Source: Sorex araneus
Taxonomy: Eukaryota; Chordata; Mammalia; Eulipotyphla; Soricidae
Length of the DNA: 64,000 bases
Direction: 5' to 3'
Assembly: GCF_027595985.1 (NCBI RefSeq)
Contig: NC_073305.1
Coordinates: forward strand, 113,711,759 to 113,775,758
This document shows, piece after piece, positions 22,538 to 33,897 of the stretch. How positions within the stretch are numbered: position 1 is the stretch's first letter; every line of letters starts with the position of its first letter. Under the pieces are notes generated by a model that saw nothing but the letters and a program-made list of their open reading frames with translations, did not search any database and was not told where the DNA came from. Made by a program: the position numbers and the translations under genes.

Positions 22538-23084
22538 GCAGAAGATAATTTTTAGTATTCTTGACAAGCAATTGAAACGATGGAAGTAATTTTCTGAGAA
22601 ATAAAACCATGAAAGGAATCAGGTGCGGTTGTAAGTGGAGGTGGTAAATTGGAAAGTTGATTTTAGACATGCTTATTCAACTTATTCAAGAATCTGGAAT
22701 AGTAGTTGGGTACACCAAATCGATGTTCAGAGAATGTAGAGACTGAAGAGATGAATCTAAGGGAGATTCACATATAGTTGGTATTTGAAAATATGTAATT
22801 AGATAAGAGTTTCAGTGAGGTGAGTGGAGAAAATGAAGAGAAGCAACTCAAGAATGTTGTTCCGGGGAACTCCAAAGTTAAAAGGTTGGGAGATGGGAAG
22901 AATCAGCAAAAGGAAACAGAAAAAGTAGCTAGTGAGGTAGGAAGAAATCCAGGAGAGTATGGTATGCTGGAAATCAAATGAAGAAAGTATTTTTAGAATA
23001 AGGTTATGATCAATTCTACCAAATGTTATTGATCTTAAAAATTAAAAACTAGAATTGAACAGTGAATAAAGAAACATTGGCTAG

Positions 23085-23253
23085 GGCCAGAGTGTTAGAA
23101 CAGCAGGTTAAGCATTTATCTTGCACACTACCCACCCAGTTTGATATCAGCACCCCATATGGTCCCCCAAGCACTGCCAGGAGTAATTTCTGAATGCAGA
23201 GCCAGGAGAGGGTCCTGAGCATTGCCAGATGTGACCCTCCCCCGAAAAAAAAG
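23085..23253 (+). mobile_element. Type A SINE that leads into the purine tract
   Basis: A diverged head (GGCCAGAGTGTTAGAACAGC) and body are followed by an A-rich tail (CCGAAAAAAAAGAAAGAG) that passes without a break into GGAGA repeats. Confidence 0.85.
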
Positions 23254-23911
23254 AAAGAGAGGAGAGGAGAGGAGAGGAGAGGAGAGGAGAGGAGAGGAGA
23301 GGAGAGGAGAGGAGAGGAGAGGAGAGGAGAGGAGAGGAGAGGAGGGGAGAGGAGAGGAGAGGAGAGGAGGGGGGAGGAGGGGAGGGGAGGAGAGGAGGGG
23401 GAGGGGAGGGGAGGAGAGGAGGGGGAGGGGAGGGCAGGGGAGGACAGGGGAGGAGAGGAGAGGGGTGGAGAGGAGGGGGAGGGGAGGGGAGGACAGGGGA
23501 GGAGAGGAGAGGAGGGGAGAGGAGGGGGAGGGGAGGGACAGGGGAGGAGAGGAGGGAGGGAGGGGAGGAGAGGGGAGGGGAGGAGAGGAGAGGAGAAAAG
23601 GAAAGGAAAGAGGAGGAAAGGAAAGAAAAGAAAAGTGAAGAGAAGAGAAGAGAAGAGAAAAGAGAAGAGAAGAGAAGAGAAGAGAAGAGAAGAGAAGAGA
23701 AGAGAAGAGAAGAGAAGAGAAGAGAAGAGAAGAGAAGAGAAGAGAGAGAAGAGAAGAGAAGAGAAGAGAAGAGAAGAGAAGAGAAGAGAAGAGAAGAGAA
23801 GAGAGAGAGAAGAAGAGAAGAGAAGAGGAAGAGAAGAGAAGAGAAGAGAAGAGAAGAGAAAGAGAAGAGAAAGAGAAGAGAAGAGAAGAGAAGAGAAAAG
23901 AAAAGAAAAGA
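23254..23911. repeat. 660-bp purine tract of GGAGA then GAGAA pentamers
   Basis: Almost only G and A on the plus strand. The left half is GGAGA/GGGGA-rich with a few C and T interruptions, and the right half is (AAGAG)n. Open frames of 245-269 codons on both strands arise from the lack of stop codons and are not genes. Confidence 0.98.
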
Positions 23912-24204
23912 AACATAGACATCACTGTTGACCTGAGGAAGAAATCGTTTGGTCATATGGGTAGCATATAAGAAAGTTTAAAAATATTAATAGCAATTAA
24001 GAACAAATTTGGACTGGAAAAGGAAGTATCGAATCTTTTTTTAATTCTTAATTAGTAACATCTGTATCTCACAATGGTCATAGACTTCTTCTCAGTACTT
24101 GACTGAATATGTGTCGATATGAATTTGTGTATCATTTGTCTAACTTACTGTCAGTTTGGCAGAAGTCAAAGCCACTTGTAATCTCCTTAAACTAATAAAT
24201 TACC

Positions 24205-25000
24205 TGGGGGTGTGGGGTTGGGCCACACAAGACAATTGCTCAAGAGTTACTCCAAGCTTTGTGCCCAGGGGTCACTCCTAATAATGCTTAGGAGACCACA
24301 TGCAGTGCTGGGGTAAAGTCAGAGGTGGCCACATTCAAAGCAAACACCTTAACCCCTTACAAATAATTTATTTTAAATTTTGACCCCACTAATAAATTAT
24401 CTTTTTACAGTGGTACTTATGAGATTTCAACAGATTATGTTTAGCATGACTTTATATTATGCTAAACAATAAAGTAAAATAGCATAATTCTAGTCCAGAG
24501 CCCTACGGTCATTTAAATAATGTCTGCAAGATATGAGTTAAGGAGTGAGGGAATCTGGTGGTGGAAAGTTGTCATCTATGACAGATGACACCACTATATG
24601 ATATTTTAATCAAGAACTAACAGTCCTTTAAAACTCAGTTTTGAAATTTGATTTTAATGTAAAAAAATAGCAGTAGCAGAAGAAATAATAGCCCAGGGAA
24701 ATAATACAATACAAATTTATAAGATTTGGACAGAAATTGTCTCCCTATGAGAATTGCATACTAGATAGAAATCAAACATGAAAGAAAAAAGAAGCAGAAG
24801 AAAATATTGTCAGTGATAATGTTCATAGTTCCACTCCAGTGGATTTTGTAACTACAGAAACAATTGTGAATTCCCTTGAAATATCTTGCCTTGAGTCATT
24901 ATGGAGTGTACAAAATTCCTTTTTCAAAAAACAGAACTAAATTAGATTTTTCAAAGTTTCACTAATCTTGCCTCATGTAGTTTTTAATTAAAGATGTAAA
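24205..25000. other. Old antisense SINE and unique sequence
   Basis: A diverged reversed SINE is seen at about 24205-24360 (GTTACTCCAAGCTTTGTGCC, GCAAACACCTTAACCCC). From 24365 to 25000 I recognise nothing. Confidence 0.5.
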
Positions 25001-25296
25001 CACTTCTAAAATTCAGAGTCAACATTTTCATTGATTTAGAAAAAGCACATGAGAATGAATTCTCATGTATCATACATGAGGTAGAAACTCACATAGTGAA
25101 GAATATGTCAAGTGGAAAAATTCTAATGACTAAAATAAGAAATACAACTAAGGTGATACCTTTATCTTTGTGGAAATGAAAAAATTAGATAAGCAAGGGC
25201 AAAAAATCTATCACTTATAAAGCTGTTAATCATTTGCTTTGGTTTACTATAAACCAAGTAATTAAAATAAAGGACTCTGTCAGCATGCATTCCCAT

Positions 25297-25372
25297 CTCG
25301 AGCGGGTCCTCCAACCACATTTTACTTGGTGTTCCCTTCTCTATCTGAGCTGCCTTTTTCTCCAGCATTGTT
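25297..25372 (-). mobile_element. Short L1 3'UTR fragment
   Basis: TCCAACCACATTTTACTTGG matches in reverse the 3'UTR of the young L1 near 17600. The flanks 25000-25200 may be old L1 ORF2 in plus orientation (ATTGATTTAGAAAAAGCACA). Confidence 0.65.
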
Positions 25373-25682
25373 TTTATATGTAATTATATAAATATAATAT
25401 GTAGGAAGGATTGCAATCCTTTGGGAAAATTAATATTAAATATATGTATATGTTTAAATAAATTAATTAGTAAATAAAGGACTCTGTTGTATGGGCATTG
25501 AATGACTCTTTGAAGGAAAATCAACCTAAAACGACCAAGTATACTATTGATGTGTTATTCTACTTGACTTTTCAAGTAATCAACCAGCATTCTTAAAAGA
25601 AATATCTCTCTGACATCTAAAATTATGATGTTATTATTAAATACACACAGAAACCCACTATGGAGAGCTTAGAAAATGCCAA

Positions 25683-25860
25683 CGGGGTCGGAGAGATAGT
25701 ACAGCTCGTAGAGCATCTACTGTGCACACAGTTGACACCAATTCATTCCCCAGCACACGATACGATTCCCTGAGCCCCATCAGGAGTGATCCCTACTGCA
25801 GAGCCCAGCAGTGATCCCTGAGCAGCGCCAGGGGTGGTCCAGACCACCACCACACTCCAA
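25683..25860 (+). mobile_element. Old SINE
   Basis: GGGGTCGGAGAGATAGTACA, GCACACGATACGATTCCCTG and CAGCAGTGATCCCTGAGC are recognisable. Confidence 0.65.
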
Positions 25861-26104
25861 AAATTCAATTAATTAACTTTAGTTTGTTTTTATTTCAAAT
25901 TTTTCTGAAACGAAGGTGAATGACTGGTAACCACTCCATCCACCCCACCCTTCTCCTCTCCCCACACCCACCCTGCCGGGAGGGATTCAGGAACTCTTCG
26001 GTGCAGCTACAGCACTGGGGTTTGGACTCTTGGCCATGCACTTGTGAGGCCGATATTTCCAACCTCTGGGCCATCGTCTGCACCCCCTTAAGAATTGCCT
26101 TTGC

Positions 26105-26350
26105 TTACTCTTTTTAACTTTAGGCATCATGATTTACAATATTGGGAATGGCAGGATTCCATGCATAAAACATTCCAACACCACACCCACCACCGCAGTG
26201 CCAGCTCCCTTCCATGTTCCAGGGTTTGGCCCGGTCCTCTCCGTCCCACTCCCACAGTAAAATGCTTCCTATGAATCAGTTTCTGTTACTCACCACTGAC
26301 TCACAACCCCAGTCCCCAAGTTTCACTTTTTGACCATTGTCATAAAAGCA
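26105..26350 (-). mobile_element. Possible L1 3'UTR remnant
   Basis: GGCATCATGATTTACAATAT and the following C-rich part resemble the reversed L1 3'UTR (compare GGCATTATGGTTTGCAATAC near 13400). It is tentative. Confidence 0.4.
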
Positions 26351-26526
26351 AGAATCCTTTCTGCTCTTCTTTTGGTTCTGGGTTTCTTGAGCCAAAAGGA
26401 TATTAATGAGTGTTCTTTATAAATATACAGTGGCATAACTCAAATTTAAGGAAAGTGGGGGATACCTTCAATATAGTTCCTGTGTATTGATTATATGTAG
26501 ACAAACTAAATAATATAATTACATAC

Positions 26527-26774
26527 ATCACTGTCACTGTCACTGTCATCCCGTTGCTCGTCGATTTGCTCGAGCGGGCACCAGTAATGTATCCATTGTG
26601 AGACTTGTTGTTTCTCTGTTAGGCATAGCGAATAAGCCATGGGTAGCTTGCCAGGCTCTGCTGTGTGGGCAGGATACTCACATGGTAGCTCTCTGAGAGG
26701 CACGGAGAAATCAAACCCAAGTCAGCCACGTGCAAGGCAAATGCCTTACCAGCTGTGCTATCGCTCCAACCCCA
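26527..26774 (-). mobile_element. Type B SINE
   Basis: Reads (CACTGT)n, CATCCCGTTGCTCGTCGATT, body, then the reversed head ending TATCGCTCCAACCCC. ATTACATACATCA and ATTACACACATG at the edges may be a decayed target duplication. Confidence 0.92.
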
Positions 26775-26944
26775 TTACACACATGTGAACTAAAATATAT
26801 ACTGTAACAGGGCATGGAATATGTATGCTCTTGCATAAAGATGTTAAATGTATAATGGCATAGATCTATGTGACTGAGCCCATACTCTGAATAAATGAGG
26901 CCCTAAATTCAGTCCCTGGCACCAAGAGAAAGAAAGAGATATGC

Positions 26945-27075
26945 CAGCATCTTCTTTTGGACTAGGAAACAGTTCTGGTGAAGGGGCAGGTGTTGGAACA
27001 TTTTATGACTGAAACCCAATCATGAACAACCTTGTCACTGTATCTCACTGTGATTCAATTTTAAAAAATTAAATA
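26945..27075 (+). mobile_element. L1 3' tail
   Basis: GGTGAAGGGGCAGGTGTTGG, ACTGAAACCCAATCATGAA and CACTGTGATTCAATTTTAAA match the L1 3' end seen at 19020-19130. Confidence 0.75.
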
Positions 27076-27429
27076 AATTTCAAAAAATAAGTAAAATAAG
27101 CTAAGATAGAGTATGAGAGAAGCTGTTTATGTGAGCTCTAGAATCCAGATTTCAGTATTCAGAGGAAAGCAATGAACTCCTCTTGCATTGTGTATAACAA
27201 GAAAGAGCCCTGAGAGACAGCCTAGGTAGTCACGAAGGAATTCAAGCTGAGTAAGTGCTGGGAAACTGGGTCTCCGTCACATCCCAAGAATGCAGGCTCA
27301 GGAATGGGACATGAAGCCAATGACAGCAACATGCTTCATTGGAAAATTCTTCCAAAAGATATATTTTCACAAGGAAATAAGACTGTAAGCAAGAAGAGAA
27401 AATAAATGGGAGAAGGTCCTAGAAAACCA

Positions 27430-28165
27430 AAGAGACGGGGGACTGGGAGAATGGTACAGGGGGGCTTATAACACCAGGCTCGTAAGCACATTATTCCGAG
27501 TTCAGATCTCTGGCAAACCTATGCAGTAAGCACAGTCCTGACAGCTCAGCTTCTGTGATTCCTGATGCCATAAGAGATTTCTGGTGGTTTCTGAGCCAGG
27601 TGTGTATAAGCACCCACAAAAAAGGTGCAACCCCATGAGCACTGCAACTCAAAAAACAAAAGGTATACAAGCACCACAAGCAGGAAGTATGACCCCCCCC
27701 AGCCCCAACAAATGCCTGTGTGAGTAGCGTCGTGGCCCCTGGCAAGCACTACAACCAGAATTTGTATGTCTATATAGACTCACGACTGTGCCAACAAACG
27801 GCTAAAGCAGCTCAAAATCCAGTGAGCTCTGTAGTTAAGTCTGTGAGCACCACAACCTGATATGCGGCCTCAGGTGCACACCACATCTAAGTTGTGCGAA
27901 CACCACAACCAAACATGTGTGCGACTCCCGGTCATCACAAAAACAATATCGGCCACAAAAAAGGGAAGCGGTGGGGGTTGAAATAAAGGAGGAAAGGAGT
28001 AAAGGAGGTAGCTCATGGGGTAGGGTGTATGCTTTATGTCTAGGAGCCCAGTTCTAACCCCAACACCACATGTTCCTCCCAAGCACCTCTGGGATTAACT
28101 CCCAAGCACTGAGCTGAGAGTACCAATGCTGGGTTTGTACACCCTCCCCCCAAAAAATAAAATAA
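27430..28165 (+). mobile_element. Two old SINE-like remnants
   Basis: Tentative copies at 27430-27700 (GGGGGACTGGGAGAATGGTA) and 27995-28165 (GGAGGTAGCTCATGGGGTAG, TTCCTCCCAAGCACCTCTGG, A-rich tail). Confidence 0.5.
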
Positions 28166-28169
28166 AATA

Positions 28170-28915
28170 AGAAAGAAAAGGAAGTAGAGTCATAAAGAAA
28201 ATGTAACCAGAAGCTCATTTCTTAAGGTCCAGGGCAACAGCAGTTGAGGGATAACAGGTCCCACCCGCTGTGAGACTTAGCAGGATAGGGTGAGTATGGG
28301 TAGCAGAGCTAAACCAGAAATTCAGAACATAGGAACCATTGCGCTCTCCAAATTGAGCCAAGCACTAGAAAATAAGCAAAAAAGCTATGATATGGGGTAC
28401 TTCCTTATCTGCTACACTTTATGCACTTTCTCTGCAAAGAATCTGATGCTCTTTTTTTTTTCTGTATCCACTTACTCTCTTATACACAGTTCTACTAAGT
28501 GTAGTATTTACTTCCCACCTGTAACAAGTTAGAAGCAGGAGAAAAATTGAAACACTTTTCTTCAATAGTAGCAGAGATATCATGGAAGAAAACAGATACA
28601 ATTCAGATATCGATACCTAAAAGCCTTTCATCTGATGGGAGAAAAACAGATACCTAAAAACCTTTCATCTGATGGGGGAAAAAATGAGGTCATTCATGTC
28701 AATAGTCTTAAGACCCCACTATGCTAGGATAAATTGTAATAAATGAATGGTTTGATTGATTCATCTATTTATATATTTAAGAATATTTACTCAGTATTTT
28801 GTATGTTTCAGGAAGCAGGATAGTTGCATGAGATACAACCGAGAATGAGATCAAAATTACTGTTCGTGAATAAGGCTTAATCTAAATGAGAGTACATTCC
28901 ACTTTAAAACAATCA
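28170..28915. other. Unique sequence with a 37-bp tandem duplication
   Basis: No exon recognised. The segment GATACCTAAAAGCCTTTCAT and its extension recurs directly at 28612-28648 and 28649-28684. Confidence 0.65.
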
Positions 28916-28920
28916 CTTGA

Positions 28921-29114
28921 GGGGCTGGAGCAATAGCACAGTGGGTAGGGCGTGTGCCTTGCACGTGGCCAACCCAGGTTCGATTCCCAGCATCCCATAT
29001 GGTCCCCCAAGCACTGCCAGGAGTAATTCCTGAGCACAGAGCCAGGAGTAACCCCTGTGCGTTGCCATGTGTGACCCAAAATAATTAATTAATTAAATTA
29101 ATTAATAATAATAA
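28921..29114 (+). mobile_element. Type A SINE
   Basis: Near-consensus head and body with a tail of ATTA/ATA units. A perfect 16-nt duplication, TAAAACAATCACTTGA, lies at 28905-28920 and 29115-29130. Confidence 0.96.
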
Positions 29115-29231
29115 TAAAACAATCACTTGACTACAATAGTATAATAAAGGCAAGGAATTCTACAGCACCACAGAGGAAGGTTGAAATGCCAAGTAGAGAA
29201 AATAATACTTTCCAAGAATTATTGGGGGCTG

Positions 29232-29240
29232 CTCTCTCTC

Positions 29241-29303
<63 letters not shown>
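29232..29303. repeat. (CT)n microsatellite
   Basis: About 36 CT units with one CC interruption. The flank resembles an old antisense SINE (GGGGGCTGCTC, then GGCCAATACTGGGGGCCAGC). Confidence 0.97.
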
Positions 29304-29306
<3 letters not shown>

Positions 29307-29649
29307 GGACCCTAGTCCCCAAGTGTGTCCAGGTGCCAAGGGGTGATGTAGCCATGAATCCAATTCTTAGACTCAGAAATGCTGGCCAATACTGGGGGCC
29401 AGCAGGCTCACACAGTGCAGGAGTACTATGCGGTACCAGGCATCAAACTCGGGGCCTCTTCATGTCAGGTTCGCATTCCAATTCTATAAGCTATCCCTGG
29501 GGGAGGCTCAAAGTGATAACAAAAGAATCAGAGCTGAAAGTGAAAATATTCTAAGCAGCACAGACAGGATGCGTTCTTGAAGCTGCGGTCTAGAGGCAAG
29601 TGATAAAACAGGGCCAGTGAGGAAGGAATAAGTTAATCTTAAATATTAC

Positions 29650-30248
29650 CAGAACTGAACTCTGGCCAACATCCAGAGAGAGACTTAAAAGCAAGCTCTC
29701 AGAAGAGAGTGATGCAGAGAGTCTCTTGCCCGCATGCCTGGCTGTCTTCCCCGGGGCCCCTCGCAGGGGATGGGCTCCAGCTCCACCTCAAGTGGAGCTC
29801 CCGGCCGCCAAAGACCACCAGAACCTAGCTACAGCCATGTTGGAGGCCCCTCTCCACATGTTCGGACAAGCCTCCTGCATGAAGGTACCCGCAGAGGAAC
29901 CCAGGTGTGTGTAATCCCATCAACAGCCAACATCCAGAAAGAGACTTAAAAGCAAGCTCTCAGAAGAGATATCTTTAGTCTACTTCTCGCTCAGAGAAAC
30001 TGGCAATCTTCTGAGAGTTTCCTGCCCACATGGGACAGCCTTGCAAGCTTCCTATGGTGTATTCATATGCTAAATCCAGTAACAAGCTGGATCTCATTCC
30101 CCTGGCCCTGATAGAGCCCCCAGTGCGACATCGTTGGGAGGGCCCAGTCAGGATAGCCTTCTAAGATCTCAGGGAAAGGACGAAATGAGAGGTTACTGAG
30201 CCCACCCGAGAAATTGGTGATTAACGGGATTTTCGTGATTCGTGATTC
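29650..30248 (+). mobile_element. Family C composite repeat (subtype 2)
   Basis: It matches 820-1455, including the doubled GGCCAACATCCAGAGAGAG segment (about 29662 and 29926). It ends GAAATTGGTGATTAACGGG followed by TTCGTGATTCGTGATTC. Confidence 0.88.
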
Positions 30249-30569
30249 ATGAACTCTGTTATGCTTACAGCCCTGTCTTATTTCTCTTATGGCCCTTTCT
30301 ATTTGACATGTTCTGAGACATGGATGAAGTGATTATGAACTTTCCAGATGACATAAAACTAAACCAGATAATGAAACCACTTCATTGGTCTCTAACAAGG
30401 CTGGGGACAAAATTAACCAGATAAAATATGACCTGAGTTGAAGGAAGACCTGATCATCCTGACTTTGCATTTGACACTAGCGCACAGCAAGGCTCATCTG
30501 AAAAACCCAAGTGGCTCTACTTGGATGTACACAAGCGGTGCATGAGAGCCCTCTAAAGGATGAAAACGT

Positions 30570-31100
30570 GGGGGCCAGAGAGACAAAAACAGGGAGGGTA
30601 CTTGCCTTACCTGCAGCAGACCCTCATTCAATCCCTGATTGAACACAAGTTCCCCCTAGCCCCACCTTAACACAGAGCCATAGAGCCAGGAGTCAGCCCT
30701 GGGACCACCAAGTATAGCCCTAAAACCAAAAAACAAACAAAAATGCAAATGTAGGATACCGGACCAACTGCAGCTTCCTAAAGAAAGCAAATAAGAATGA
30801 GTTGGCAGGTTAGAACAAAGCAGAGGAATGCTCTCATGAGCATACCATTGAAGTGCTCGGTGACCCTAATGTGTGCCAGACAACACACATTTGCGTTGCA
30901 AGGTTATCAATCCAGTTGGAGGTTATCTAGTTGTTGTTCTTTTTGGGGGGCAGCAAGGAGCCACACCTGGCAGAGCTCAGGATCTTGGCTTGGCATTCAG
31001 AGAGCATTCTGGAGGGGTCGTGGTGGTTGGAATCTATTCCCACTTAGCTGTGTGCAAGGCAAGTGTCCTGCATTCTGAACTATTGCTTTGGTCCCAAAAT
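30570..31100. mobile_element. Two old SINEs in opposite orientation
   Basis: A plus-strand copy at 30570-30745 (GGGGGCCAGAGAGACAAAAA) and a minus-strand copy at 30935-31100 (GAGCCACACCTGGCAGAGC, TATTGCTTTGGTCCC). Confidence 0.6.
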
Positions 31101-31109
31101 TTCATTTTT

Positions 31110-32790
31110 AAACTATTAAATATCTATTTTGATAATAGTCTGATGAATTAGTAACTACAGACCATCACACACACAAAATGTTTTCCCTTTTTTACATGGT
31201 GACAAACACACAATATAGCAATTGGAAATAACCAGAGAAACAAATGTAGGAAGGAAGAAAGAAAAGGTCAGAGTTAGTGTCCTGGTGGTGTGGCTTGCAG
31301 AACATGTTCATACTCCTGCTCTAAGCTTGAGTTTCTCTAGTTCATTTACAATAAAATTAACCACTGGTTCTGATATTTTCCTCCATCTCTAAATCATTTT
31401 TTTTTCTTCCAGAGACAAAGTTCCCAGACTTCCCTGTAGTGGTTATTACTGTACACCGCCACAGGGTGGCGCTTCAAGTCCACAAAAGCCTCTTGGAACC
31501 ATGGCAAGCAACTAAATGAAACACAGGCGGCCACCGACAGGTTTTCAGACACGGACACATTTTAAATATTTTCTCTGTTGTATTGATGCATAAAGCAGCA
31601 TACTCTGAAGAAAGGGAAGTGGCCATCTTTAGAAAGAAAGAAAGCAACTCTGCAGCCGGAGGGGGAAAAGAGGTTATTGAAAGCAGTTTTTAAAGATCAA
31701 TAATGTGCAACCTCCTTCGACTGAGGTATGATTAGCAGCTTACTGTGACAGAAGTAAGGTCCTTGCACAAAGGGCTTTTTGTTTAATGAGCTTTTTCCCA
31801 GTTGCACAGGGGTGCTTCCACGGATGAATTTTGTATTTGCACACCAGCTGAACTGGTGCATCTTATGGGTGTGTCTTTGACACTTTCTTGCCAAGGCCAA
31901 GAGGCTGGCTGCCCTAGGACCCAGACGATCTGTCTGGCTCCAACAACTTGCTGCCCTTGGGAAAGGCAAATACAAAAATGCCACTGGCATAACCAATTAT
32001 TGCACTGTCTTAGATAAGGTCACTTGCACTTTCCCCCTTTGTCAAATTCCTGAAAGGCAGGGCTACAGACCAGTGGAAAAAAGAATAATGAGCTTTTTGT
32101 TATCATAAAGCTTGTGTTGAAAGGTCCTCTGACAAAGAAAAGATAGAAATCGGGTGTGTCTTGACTGGCTCTAACATTTTCTTTTGTAGCTATACTAACA
32201 TTTTTCCAATTTTCAGCTTTTATTGCATGGAATAATATAATACATATTTAATATAGTTAAGTGATAACAAAATAGCTAGTCATGCTTGGTAATAAAAAAA
32301 TAGCTAATGCATTTTTATTATATGCTAAGTACTGAGCATTTTATCTCCTCACTGCCTTTAATACAACAATCCTAAGAGAAAGGAATTAGCTCCATTTGCC
32401 AACTACAGAGATAAAACCTCAGCAGGGTTAAGTAATTTCTGCCCAGACATAGAGCAAAGAGAGGACAGAAACTTTCTGAGATGCATCCCTGCATTAACGA
32501 GCAAACTTATTCTTTACAATGAACGAATTTCATTAAGGTTTCAGAATGTCCCAGTTAAAGAACTCAGCCAGAGAAAAGATGTCCTGGTTCTGAGTTATCT
32601 TGCTAATCCTGCCCCATTGGCCTGTAAGTCCCACAGAGCAGCCCTATGATTAAACACTACCTCCTCCTGGCATCCCCAAGGCCAAAATAAATCCCACTTC
32701 CCCTCTGCTTCCAATGAAGTAACTCAGGATGTTCTGCTGACCTCCATTTCCACCCCAGGGCTGGAGAACACCCCACATTACACCAGTTGT
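31110..32790. other. Long repeat-poor interval
   Basis: About 1.7 kb without recognisable SINE or L1 sequence, unusual in this window. It has balanced base composition at 31400-32050. It contains a CTCF-like motif and may include conserved noncoding DNA. I see no exon with convincing splice sites. Confidence 0.5.
31459..31473 (+). promoter_or_regulatory. Candidate CTCF-binding motif
   Basis: CCACAGGGTGGCGCT fits the CTCF core (CCASYAGRKGGCRS) at all but positions 5 and 6. It is a motif match only, inside a repeat-poor interval. Confidence 0.4.
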
Positions 32791-32807
32791 AAGACTTTTC
32801 TTAACTT

Positions 32808-32984
32808 GGGCAGGAGCAATAGAACAGCAGGTAGGGTGTTTGCCTTGCAGGTGGCCAACCTGAGTTCAGTCCCCAGCATCCCATATGCCGCCCCCCCTCC
32901 CCAGCACTACCAGGAGTAATTCCTGTGTGCAGAGCCAGAAGTAACCCCTGAGCGTCACCGGTTGTGACCCAAAAATTTTTTAAA
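32808..32984 (+). mobile_element. Type A SINE
   Basis: Diverged head (GGCAGGAGCAATAGAACAGC) and a CATATGCCGCCCCC change in the body. A perfect 17-nt duplication, AAGACTTTTCTTAACTT, lies at 32791-32807 and 32985-33001. Confidence 0.95.
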
Positions 32985-33001
32985 AAGACTTTTCTTAACT
33001 T

Positions 33002-33895
33002 CAGTTGTGTTTTTCAATCCTTGAAGATAAATAATAACTACTTCACAAGATGTGAGAAATCAATGAGCTTCTAATCATTCCTAAAATAGTGTACAAGCTG
33101 ATAAGTGCTGATCAGCATCATTATCAATGATCCAGCATCTCCAGATTTGCTTCCCTTTTTCTAATCAGTTTTTTAACCTGCCTATATTCTTCGAATTTCA
33201 CTCCTGACCTACCAAAAAAGCAGACTCAGATTCACCTTCCTTCTTCTCCAAGGACTCGGAAAACAAACTGGTGTCTCTAAAATACCACCAGGTTTGATAC
33301 TCTCCGCATTAAAAAAAAAAAAATCATGACTTCATCATCTAGAAACTACAGATGTTCAGTTATCCTTAGAACAATATCTGAAGCTTTCCACAATTTGGTC
33401 CCACTATAATTATTCCCAGGCTTTCTTCTCAGTTTTTGTTTTATTCCAGTCACACCTTAAAGCTATGTCATGCCTTTGTACACACCGTTCCTTGTTCTAC
33501 TTATTTCTGTGTGTATCCCCACCTGCCAAATGTCAGTGAGTCATTGTTAAAAGCATAAAATAAATTCCACTTTTTCCCAGTCTTTCTAATAAGAATTTCT
33601 ACCAATCTATTTTTCAGTCACTCATGTAATTCGTTGAATTTTCCACTCATTTTTATTAATAATCTACTCTTTTATTTGATGATTTGTTCCCTCAATTAGA
33701 CTATAATAAGATTGAGAGTAGGGACTGTTGAAATTGTATTCATTTCTGTATTTAAAGGCTCTGGGGTTGGCATACAAGAGGCTCTGATGGAATTTCTCTT
33801 AGAACAAAGCTAGAGAGAACTCCTCCCTTGACTAATGGGAGTCTATACTTAAAATCCTGAGAACTAAGAGTTTGCAGAAAAGCTTCTAGGGGGTA
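33002..33895. other. Unique sequence
   Basis: About 890 nt, AT-rich, with TTCCCAGTC and CACACCTTAAAGC stretches but no element or exon I can name. Confidence 0.5.
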
Positions 33896-33897
33896 CC

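Noticed and set aside
23128..23956. Open frames of 245-269 codons on both strands across the purine tract
   Set aside because: They are pentamer repeats lacking stop codons, giving Ser/Leu/Pro or Arg/Gly/Glu runs. There is no start context, splice or domain support.
31697..31996. 99-codon minus-strand open frame in the repeat-poor island
   Set aside because: No domain recognised and no splice sites that would make it an exon. Kept only as part of a possible conserved noncoding interval.
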